14,746 nt of DNA from Bacteroidales bacterium. Lineage in GTDB: Bacteria > Bacteroidota > Bacteroidia > Bacteroidales > Bacteroidaceae. Position 1 is the stretch's first letter. Each line of letters opens with the position of its first letter. A model generated the notes under the pieces. It was not told the origin of the DNA, made no database searches, and was given only the letters and a program-made list of their open reading frames with translations. The stretch is from positions 1 to 14,746 of the forward strand of contig SFPC01000063.1 of the NCBI GenBank assembly GCA_004552195.1, read 5' to 3'. Below are positions 6,890 through 12,881 of the stretch, piece after piece. The position numbers and the translations under genes are program-made.

Positions 6890-7540
6890 TTACAGCAACA
6901 GCAGGGCCAGGACATTGTTGGCCACATGGGCGGGCAGACAAAGGCGGAGGTTACCCGTGCGGAGATACAGCAACCCTAACAGCGTGCCCACGACGAAGGC
7001 GGGAATGCCCTGCACCCAGTTGCCGTGGACCACGGCGAACGACAACGCGCCCAGCGCAGCTGCCAACAGGCCGGGGCAGCCTTTCAGGAAGAGCTGCCGC
7101 ACAATGCCCACACGGAACACGAGTTCTTCGCACAAAGGCCCCACCCCGCAGAGCAACAACACGCACCAGACGTTCTTGCGCTGGGCCAAGAAGATGGCGG
7201 TAGTGCCGTCGTCGCTCAGTCCGAAGGGTTCGAGGGCCGCCGACACGCCCCAGCTGAGCAGCAGCACGGCGGCGACGGCCAAGGGCAGTTCTAAACGGGG
7301 GTAAGGCGAGGGACGGAGCGGACGCGGCCAAGGTGCATCGTGACGGTTCCACCACCACAAGCCGATGCACAGCGGTATTTCATACAGCAACAGCGTGATG
7401 CCGAGCACCACGGGGTCGGGCTGCGCAGGTTCGGCCAACGCCAAGCCGGATGCTGCCATTCCGGGCGTGCAAAGCAGGGCTGTCAACGCAGCTGCCACCT
7501 GTACGACGACGAAAAGGAGAAAAGTTACCAATGCTTTCAT
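6890..7540 (-). CDS. CPBP family intramembrane glutamic endopeptidase (Abi/Rce1-like)
   Basis: 216-residue polytopic membrane protein with about six or seven hydrophobic segments (roughly 3-22, 44-64, 86-104, 124-136, 156-173, 179-194, 198-216). The CPBP motifs are all visible: EELVFR with E138, E139 and R143; FAVVHGN with H172; and HVANN with H205 and N208/N209. In this family these residues form the protease site related to eukaryotic Rce1; substrates in Bacteroidota are generally unknown. Its ATG overlaps the ribF stop as ATGA (7537-7540), so translation is probably coupled to ribF. The length is typical of small CPBP proteins. Confidence 0.88.
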   Translation of the reverse strand: MKALVTFLLFVVVQVAAALTALLCTPGMAASGLALAEPAQPDPVVLGITLLLYEIPLCIGLWWWNRHDAPWPRPLRPSPYPRLELPLAVAAVLLLSWGVSAALEPFGLSDDGTTAIFLAQRKNVWCVLLLCGVGPLCEELVFRVGIVRQLFLKGCPGLLAAALGALSFAVVHGNWVQGIPAFVVGTLLGLLYLRTGNLRLCLPAHVANNVLALLLL

Positions 7541-8499
7541 ACTTCGCTGAGCATGGCTCGTACGTTATCGGCATCCACAGCCAGTTGCGCCTGCAAGGCT
7601 TCAATACCGGCAAACCGCTGCTCGTCGCGCACACGGCGGTAGAAGCGGAGTTGGAGATGCCGGCCGTAGAGCGGTCCGCCGGAATAGTCGAGCAGATGCG
7701 CTTCGATGCTTTGGTCTGTGCCGTTGTCTAAGGTGGGCCGCCAGCCTATGTTGACCATGGCCATATAGGTAAAGCCCCCTATCTCGGCCAGGGCGGCATA
7801 CACGCCGCGTCCCGGAACCATCTGTTCCGCACAGTCGGGCTGCAGGTTGGCCGTGGGATAACCCATGAGCGTGCCGGCATGGTGCCCCTCGACCACGGTG
7901 CCTTCGAGCAGATAGGGGCGACCCAGACAGGCGCGGGCCATCTCCACGTTGCCGCCGGTCAGGAAACGGCGGGTGGCGGAGGAGCTGACGCGCAGCTCAT
8001 CCACCTCGAAGGGACGCTCGCGCAGCACTTCGATGCCCAACTCGCGCCCTTGGCGCACGTAGTCCTTGAAACCGGACGAGAGGTCGGAACCGAAATGATG
8101 GTCATAGCCCACTATGAGGCAACGCACGCCCAGCTCTTGGTGCAATATCTGCTCCATGAACTCGCGCGAGGTGAGCATGGACATGGCGTGGTCAAAATGT
8201 AGCATGGCCACGGCGGCCAGACCGGCCTGTTCCAGGAGTTGCAGTTTCTGCTCGTTGGTGGTGAGCAGTTCGGGCCAATAGCGGGTGTGCGACAGGGCGA
8301 GGCGCGGATGCTCCTCGAAGGTTACCACCATGGGCAGCAACCCCCGGCGTTCCGCCTCGGCCTTGATTTGGTCAATGAGGTAACAGTGGCCGCGATGCAC
8401 GCCGTCAAAGAAGCCCACTGCCGCGCAATAGCCGGCTTCGCCGCCGGATTGCTGCGAAGAGGGCTGGAAACTATGGAAGGAGAAGTTTGCCATTTTCAT
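7537..8499 (-). CDS. ribF: Bifunctional riboflavin kinase / FAD synthetase
   Basis: Makes FMN from riboflavin and ATP, then FAD from FMN and ATP, in the cytoplasm. With the start chosen here the protein is 320 residues. The N-terminal adenylyltransferase domain shows GFFDGVHRGH (29-38), VVTFEEHP (58-65), VGYDHHFG (130-137) and SSSATRRFL (172-180). The C-terminal flavokinase domain shows GYPTANL (213-219), GVYAA (232-236) and NIGWRPT (250-256). The frame is open upstream to an ATG at 8553, but that adds 18 residues without family similarity and overlaps the HAD gene by 83 bp. ATG 8499 (MKMANFSF) or ATG 8493 fits family length better and overlaps the HAD gene end by 29 or 23 bp. The stop overlaps the CPBP start. 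Which of the two starts is used cannot be decided from sequence alone. Confidence 0.94.
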   Translation of the reverse strand: MKMANFSFHSFQPSSQQSGGEAGYCAAVGFFDGVHRGHCYLIDQIKAEAERRGLLPMVVTFEEHPRLALSHTRYWPELLTTNEQKLQLLEQAGLAAVAMLHFDHAMSMLTSREFMEQILHQELGVRCLIVGYDHHFGSDLSSGFKDYVRQGRELGIEVLRERPFEVDELRVSSSATRRFLTGGNVEMARACLGRPYLLEGTVVEGHHAGTLMGYPTANLQPDCAEQMVPGRGVYAALAEIGGFTYMAMVNIGWRPTLDNGTDQSIEAHLLDYSGGPLYGRHLQLRFYRRVRDEQRFAGIEALQAQLAVDADNVRAMLSEV

Positions 8500-9094
8500 C
8501 AAAATAGTTAAACCATCGGCTGCCGGCCGGGGCGAGCAGGGCTTGCAGGCCACAGTCGCGCGCTGCCTGGCAGTTTACTTCGCTGTCGTCAAAGAAAAGG
8601 ATTTCCCCGGGCGGCACTCCCATCTCTTGGGCCACTCGTGCATACAGCTCGGGCGCGGGCTTTTCCATCCGCAGCCGGCAGGAGAGGAACACATGGTCGA
8701 AAAAGTCGGCCACGGTGTGCCCTTGGTAGTTGAAGAAGTCGGTTTCGGCCTGCCGCCAGTGAATCTCGTTGGTATTGCTCAGACAGCTGACGGAATAGTG
8801 CCGTTTGATCTTGAGCAACATATCGAGCCTTTCTTCGGGCACTTCGGTGAGATAGTCTTCCCAGGCACGGATGATGGCGGCATCGTCCGTTTCGGGGCGC
8901 ACGCCTAACCTGCGCAACTCGTTGCAGAACTCCGGCACACCGATGTCGCCGCGTTCCAACAGGGAAAAGGGGCCACCCTGACGATAAGTGCCGAGATAGG
9001 GACGTATGTCGAAACCCAGACGGTCGAAGCTGTCGATGCACCTCGCCTTGTCGAGGTCCACCAGCACACCGCCGAAGTCAAAGAGTAATTTCAT
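8471..9094 (-). CDS. HAD superfamily hydrolase, YihX-like (subclass IA)
   Basis: 207 residues, probably a small cytoplasmic sugar-phosphate or nucleotide phosphatase. HAD motifs: I, LLFDFGGVLVDLD with nucleophile D6; II, CLSNTN with S106; III, EKPAPELY with K145; IV, FFDDSEVN with D169/D170. The usual second Asp of motif I (DxD) is Gly8. E. coli YihX, an alpha-glucose-1-phosphate phosphatase, also has Gly there (FDLGNV), which is why that subgroup is preferred. A helical cap lies at about 15-85. The gene's 3' end overlaps the start of ribF by 23-29 bp, suggesting coupled translation. The actual substrate is unknown; a link to flavin phosphate metabolism through ribF is possible but unsupported beyond position. 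Confidence 0.85.
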   Translation of the reverse strand: MKLLFDFGGVLVDLDKARCIDSFDRLGFDIRPYLGTYRQGGPFSLLERGDIGVPEFCNELRRLGVRPETDDAAIIRAWEDYLTEVPEERLDMLLKIKRHYSVSCLSNTNEIHWRQAETDFFNYQGHTVADFFDHVFLSCRLRMEKPAPELYARVAQEMGVPPGEILFFDDSEVNCQAARDCGLQALLAPAGSRWFNYFDENGKLLLP

Positions 9095-9117
9095 AGGAAG
9101 AAAAGGAATGATAAAGT

Positions 9118-9247
9118 TTATGAGGTTACGAGGTTATGAGGTTATAATATTACTGTCTAAGGGGTCGAAGGTTGAGTGAGTGACTTTATAACCTTATAAC
9201 CTACGAGCATAGCGAGCACCACCTCTTAACCTGCGCGAAGCGACCAT
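9118..9247. repeat. Diverged composite palindromic repeat D
   Basis: A short GGTTATGA/GGTTACGA arm (9118-9147), a core that keeps only its first bases (ATTACT, 9149-9154) and general length, and an inverted arm TTATAACC from 9186. It is followed by two accessory motifs, CGAGCATAGCGAGCACC (9204-9220) and GCGCGAAGCGACCAT (9233-9247), that resemble the accessory motif of elements B and C. It lies in the gap between the U32 gene and the HAD gene. Confidence 0.65.
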
Positions 9248-9249
9248 CA

Positions 9250-9265
9250 CCTGACCGAAGTCAGG
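9250..9265 (-). terminator. C(UUCG)G hairpin over the U32 gene stop codon
   Basis: On the minus strand CCTGACTTCGGTCAGG forms a 6-bp stem closed by the very stable C(UUCG)G tetraloop. The TGA stop codon of the U32 gene (9261-9263) lies inside the stem. No T run follows, so this is not a classic intrinsic terminator; it may block 3' exonucleases or aid termination. Confidence 0.4.
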
Positions 9266-10493
9266 ATTTCACAACGAGGTAGAGCTTGTCTGAAGGCCGC
9301 ACCTTCTCGGGCACGGGAATGGCCACGCGCATCCCTTTCCGCGCCCTGTCCACCGGGCCGTTGTCGCCATGGATGTCGGTGGCCTCCACGTAGAGCGCGC
9401 CCGTGGTGGGACCGATGATGAGCAGCTTGTCGCCCACGCCGAACTCGCCGGCCTCGATGAGGAACTCACCCACGCCAAGGCGCGAAAAATACTTCAAGCC
9501 CTTGCCCACATACTGTTTCTTCTCCGTGGCGTTCGAGCCGTACACGTTGCTCCACTCGCCGAGCCGTTGTCCCAGATAGTAGCCGTCCCAGAACCCCCGG
9601 TTGAACACGGTGGCCAACCGCCGGTTCCACGTCTCCACCTTCTCGGCAGTGAACGTGCCCTGCTGCACGGCCTCCACGGCCTCCTTGTAGCAACTCACCA
9701 CGGTGAAGACGTATTCTGCGCTGCGTGCCCGTCCTTCGATTTTGAACACTCTCACGCCGGCCGCCATCATTTGGTCGATGAACCCTATCGTTTTCAGGTC
9801 TTTGGGACTCATGATGTATTTGTTGTCCACGTCGAGCTCTACTCCCGTTTCGCGGTCACGCACCGTATAGCTGCGGCGGCACACCTGCATACACTCTCCC
9901 CGGTTGGCCGACCGGCCGAGGTTGTCGAGCGAGAGGTAGCATTTGCCACTCACGGCCATACACAGCGCACCGTGGCAGAACATTTCGATGCGCAGCAGCT
10001 GGCCCGAAGGCCCGCAGATGTGCTCTTTCTCGATGAAATCGTGGATTTTGGCCACCTGTTCCAGGTTCAACTCGCGCGCCAACACCACCACGTCGGCAAA
10101 GGCGGCGTAAAAGCGTAGCGCCTCGCAGTTGGAGATATTGAGTTGGGTGGAAAGGTGCACTTCCTGCCCGATGCTGCGACAATAGCTCATCACGGCCACG
10201 TCGCCGGCAATGACGGCGGAGATACCGGCCTCGTGGGCAGCGTTGCAAATGCGCTGCATGAGTTCGATGTCCTCGTCGTAAATGATGGTGTTCACCGTCA
10301 GGTAGCTCTTCACGCCCTGCACTTCACACTGTCGGGCAATGTCGCGCAGGTCGTCTATGGTAAACCGACTGGCACTGTGCGCCCGCATATTCAGGGCTTC
10401 GATGCCGAAGTAAACTGAGTCGGCCCCGGCCTTCAAGGCTGCGGCCAACGCTTCGCGGGAGCCCACCGGGGCCATTATCTCGTAGGAATTCAT
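9261..10493 (-). CDS. Peptidase U32 family protein (Fe-S, TrhP/YegQ-like)
   Basis: 410 residues with a TIM-barrel N-terminal domain. The family signature is intact: EMFCHGALCMAVSGKCYLS at 170-188. Four cysteines fit the U32 iron-sulfur set: C178, C185, C201 and C205. The N-terminus MAPVGSREALAAALKAGADSVYFG is characteristic. The last ~80 residues (from about 330, KQYVGKGLKYFSRLGVGEFLIEAGEF) form a beta-rich C-terminal domain. Although named for collagenase-type peptidases, studied members of this family (TrhP, UbiU/UbiV, RlhA) support oxygen-independent hydroxylation of tRNA, ubiquinone or rRNA. The closest guess by length is the TrhP type acting on tRNA wobble uridine; this is inference. The ATG at 10493 directly precedes the first barrel strand. 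Confidence 0.9.
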   Translation of the reverse strand: MNSYEIMAPVGSREALAAALKAGADSVYFGIEALNMRAHSASRFTIDDLRDIARQCEVQGVKSYLTVNTIIYDEDIELMQRICNAAHEAGISAVIAGDVAVMSYCRSIGQEVHLSTQLNISNCEALRFYAAFADVVVLARELNLEQVAKIHDFIEKEHICGPSGQLLRIEMFCHGALCMAVSGKCYLSLDNLGRSANRGECMQVCRRSYTVRDRETGVELDVDNKYIMSPKDLKTIGFIDQMMAAGVRVFKIEGRARSAEYVFTVVSCYKEAVEAVQQGTFTAEKVETWNRRLATVFNRGFWDGYYLGQRLGEWSNVYGSNATEKKQYVGKGLKYFSRLGVGEFLIEAGEFGVGDKLLIIGPTTGALYVEATDIHGDNGPVDRARKGMRVAIPVPEKVRPSDKLYLVVKS

Positions 10494-10513
10494 GTCACAA
10501 TTAGCTTTGTTTT

Positions 10514-10625
10514 TAGGTTATAAGGTTATAATGTTACTATTTGAGCGGGCGATGTTCAAGCGTTACAACAGTAACTTTATAACCTCATAACCTGGGAGCG
10601 AAGCGACCATAACCTTATAACCTTA
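10514..10625. repeat. Composite palindromic repeat B
   Basis: A short GGTTATAA arm, a 43-bp core at 10533-10575 (starts GTTACTATTTGAG, ends GTTACAACAGTAAC), an inverted arm, the accessory motif GGGAGCGAAGCGACCAT (10594-10610), and further inverted octamers up to the argB stop region. The core differs from those of A and C at eight positions, all transitions. It fills the gap between argB and the U32 gene. Confidence 0.8.
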
Positions 10626-10633
10626 TGAAATAA

Positions 10634-11305
10634 TCATACAATGCTGGTTCCCCGCCCCTCTTCCAAAGCATCGGCGCGAGTTATCACCACGCGCTTCACC
10701 CCGGCGTCGACCGCTGCAAGACAGTTTTCGAGTTTGGGCAACATGCCGCCGGACACCACGCCCTCGGCCTTGAGCCGTTCAAAATCGGCGCGCGTGATAC
10801 GGGGAATAACACTGTCTTCGTCGGCGTTCGTGTTCAGCAGGCTGCCCTGTCCGTTGTGGGTGAGCGGAGCCACCACGGGTGTGATGCCGCTATCGAGCAG
10901 CTGCGACAGGCGGTCGGCATCCACGCGGTCCACATCGCCCACGAAACCGAAGTCCACCCCGCCCACGGGCTGCCGGCGGTGCGAGCGGATAACGTCCATG
11001 TCGGCACCTGTCAGGCCGAGCGCATTCACGCCGCAGGCTTGCAACTGCGCCACCACCTGTTTGTTCACCAATCCGCCGTAGACCATCGTCACCACCCGGA
11101 GCATCTCCGCGTCGGTGATGCGCCGACCGTCCACCATCTGCGTAGGGATGTTCAGCTGCGCCGCCACATCCGTTGCCGTTCGACCACCACCGTGTACCAG
11201 TATTTTCAGCCCCTTCAAGGCCGAAAACTGCCGGAGCAGCGCCTGCAACGTTTCGGGCGTTTCCACTATCTTCCCGCCCACCTTTACGATTGTCAATTCC
11301 ATCAT
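10634..11305 (-). CDS. argB: Acetylglutamate kinase with apparent internal deletion
   Basis: Second enzyme of arginine biosynthesis, phosphorylating N-acetylglutamate with ATP in the cytoplasm. The 223-residue product shows IVKVGGKIVE with K8, LVHGGGR (37-42), DGRRITDAEMLRVVTMVYGGLVNK (59-82), GLTGADM (97-103), LLNTNAD (156-162) and GGMLPKLEN (187-194). Numbering agrees with E. coli ArgB up to catalytic D162, but the next catalytic residue, E. coli K217, is K191 here. Bacteroidales homologues have about 257 residues and, after NTNAD, carry about 33 residues (T/S-rich helix, then a YDVTLVYCFEKxGVL-like strand) that are absent. The frame is preserved throughout. The lost part includes nucleotide-binding structure, so activity is doubtful. 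Start is ATG 11305 or 11302. No other arg genes are adjacent. Confidence 0.9.
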   Translation of the reverse strand: MMELTIVKVGGKIVETPETLQALLRQFSALKGLKILVHGGGRTATDVAAQLNIPTQMVDGRRITDAEMLRVVTMVYGGLVNKQVVAQLQACGVNALGLTGADMDVIRSHRRQPVGGVDFGFVGDVDRVDADRLSQLLDSGITPVVAPLTHNGQGSLLNTNADEDSVIPRITRADFERLKAEGVVSGGMLPKLENCLAAVDAGVKRVVITRADALEEGRGTSIV

Positions 11306-11311
11306 TCAATG

Positions 11312-11530
11312 TATAATGTACAATGTATAATGAGGTTATTGCTAAGGTTATAAGTTTTTAGGTTATGAGGTTATAAGATTACTATTTGAGTGGATGGTAT
11401 TCAGGCGTTACAGCAGTAACTTTATAACCTTGTAACCTCATAACCTGATAACCGAGTTACAACAGTAACTTTATAACCTTATAACCTGGGAGCGAAGCGA
11501 CCATAACCTTATAACCTTCATTATACATTA
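11312..11530. repeat. Composite palindromic repeat C (mosaic)
   Basis: Begins with a different unit (AATGTATAATGTACAATG, from about 11318), then GGTTATRA arms, a 43-bp core at 11378-11420 identical to that of element A, and an inverted arm. From 11455 it continues with GTTACAACAGTAAC, inverted octamers and GGGAGCGAAGCGACCAT (11488-11504), matching the right half of element B. It ends with CATTATACATTAATTA, which overlaps the manC stop codon (11528-11530). It fills the argB-manC gap. Confidence 0.8.
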
Positions 11531-12613
11531 ATTAGTCAGGTTCATCTGCGCCTCGTTGATGAGTCTCCTCACCGCGTCCGGTCTGTCGTTCGGGCAAATC
11601 ATCAGCACGCCGTTCTCCAGTGCCACGAGGAAATTGTCCAATCCGGCCACCACCGCCTTCATCCCTTCCGGCAGCCGCACCATACAGCGTTGCGAGCCCG
11701 AGAACAGCACCTTATTATCGCCGCTCACAGCATTGCCATCCACGTCCTTCGGCAGCGTTTCGTAGAGTTCAGGCCAGCAACCCACGTCTGCCCAACCAAA
11801 ACCACACTCCATTACTGCCACTTGGTCGCAGCGTTCCAAGATAAAGAGGTCCAGCTGATGCGGCACATTGTCCGTGAAGCTCGACCGCACATAGTCCACC
11901 TCTTCAGCGATGGTTACCATTTGCCGAGCTACGGCTTCCACCGGCAGATCCTGGCGGCGCGCCACCTTCGACAGCTGCCGGCCCATCGTGGCTCCTTTCC
12001 AAAAGAATATACCCGTGTTCCACAAAAACTCTCCGCTTGCCAAGAACATCCGGGCGTAGTTGCCTTCGGGCTTCTCGCTGAACGACTGCACGCGATAGAC
12101 GCCCTCCACTCCCATCTCTTCGCCCATTTGGATATATCCGTACGCCGTGTTCGGCACCGTGGGCTTCACACCCATGGCGAGGAACACTTCGTGACCAGCC
12201 ACATAGTCCAAACCGGCAAGCACTTGCTTTTCAAACAAGTCAACGTTTTGTATCAGCTGGTCGGCCGGGCTCACCACCACGCTGGCCTCCGCGTCGGCCA
12301 GCACCGTATGCCACGTGCCCCATATCGCCGCCGGCGCCGTATTCAACTGCACCGGTTCCGGCAGGATATTCCCTTGCGGCAGTTCCGGAAGCTGCTCCTT
12401 CACGAGCTCCACATAGTCGGCAAAGGTCGAAACGAAAATATGATCGAGAGGAATAAAACGTGCAAAGCGGTCGAACGTTTGTTGCAACAGCGTTCGCCCC
12501 GCTCCAAAGAAATCTATAAACTGTTTGGGCAACTCCTTACGGCTAACGGGCCATAACCTGCGTCCCACGCCACCCGCCAGGATGATGCAATAATTTTTGT
12601 TTTGAACTTCCAT
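11528..12613 (-). CDS. manC: Mannose-1-phosphate guanylyltransferase
   Basis: 361-residue cytoplasmic nucleotidyltransferase that forms GDP-mannose from mannose-1-phosphate and GTP for surface polysaccharide or fucose synthesis. Seen: the signature IILAGGVGRRLWPVSRKELPKQF (10-32) with the catalytic Arg/Lys set, the metal-binding SPADQLI (115-121), FSEKPE (178-183) and WNTGIFFWK (198-206). Only the guanylyltransferase part is present; the phosphomannose isomerase domain of bifunctional ManC/AlgA proteins is missing, which is usual for Bacteroidales. ATG 12613 gives a normal N-terminus. The stop codon lies within repeat sequence. There are no other capsule genes next to it, so it looks like a stand-alone housekeeping copy. 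A weak promoter-like TACCTTAG (complement of 12709-12716) lies about 100 bp upstream. Confidence 0.95.
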   Translation of the reverse strand: MEVQNKNYCIILAGGVGRRLWPVSRKELPKQFIDFFGAGRTLLQQTFDRFARFIPLDHIFVSTFADYVELVKEQLPELPQGNILPEPVQLNTAPAAIWGTWHTVLADAEASVVVSPADQLIQNVDLFEKQVLAGLDYVAGHEVFLAMGVKPTVPNTAYGYIQMGEEMGVEGVYRVQSFSEKPEGNYARMFLASGEFLWNTGIFFWKGATMGRQLSKVARRQDLPVEAVARQMVTIAEEVDYVRSSFTDNVPHQLDLFILERCDQVAVMECGFGWADVGCWPELYETLPKDVDGNAVSGDNKVLFSGSQRCMVRLPEGMKAVVAGLDNFLVALENGVLMICPNDRPDAVRRLINEAQMNLTN

Positions 12614-12762
12614 TTGTTTTAGGATAAGGTAGTACGTCAGATAGGACTATCGGAGCGCAGGCCCTGTGCCCTTTCGAACCACATCCGGCCAAGCCCCGGT
12701 TTGCGAGGCTAAGGTAAACAAATTTGTCGCCGAAAACACCATACACGGACTAAAAAAATTAT

Positions 12763-12881
12763 AATTTATAATGTACAATGCATAATGAGGTCTACGACCA
12801 ACATTACAGAACGGCGATGCAGAACCGCCTGCCTCATGGTCGTAGACCTCATTATAAATTAAAAATTGTACATTATAAATT
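12763..12881. repeat. Large nested inverted repeat between dxs and manC
   Basis: Outer arms AATTTATAATGTACAAT (12763-12779) and its perfect complement (12865-12881), 17 bp. Inner arms ATAATGAGGTCTACGACCA (12782-12800) and its perfect complement (12837-12855), 19 bp. The central loop is 12801-12836. The right outer arm overlaps the last codons and the TAA stop (12873-12875) of the dxs-like gene. Its arm sequence shares ATGTACAATGYATAATGAGG with the start of element C. As RNA it would form a long hairpin just after the dxs stop and could act as a 3' end or terminator. Confidence 0.85.

Noticed and set aside
7537..8553. Longer ribF start at 8553
   Set aside because: The added 18 residues (MACKPCSPRPAADGLTIL) lie inside the HAD gene and do not resemble RibF N-termini; ATG 8499 or 8493 gives the usual length.
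9369..10118. 249-codon open frame on the plus strand
   Set aside because: Antisense to the U32 gene across its Fe-S signature; a mirror of a real gene.
10634..11305. Frameshift explanation for the short ArgB
   Set aside because: Family-like sequence continues in the same frame on both sides of the gap, so the loss is in-frame rather than a shift.
11690..12556. 288-codon open frame on the plus strand
   Set aside because: Antisense to manC, whose signature motifs are intact; the product is His/Arg-rich without recognisable domains.
12709..12736. Promoter for manC (TACCTTAG with an upstream TTTT)
   Set aside because: The -7 box has a mismatch and the upstream box is imperfect with a 16-base spacer instead of about 19-20; too weak to list.
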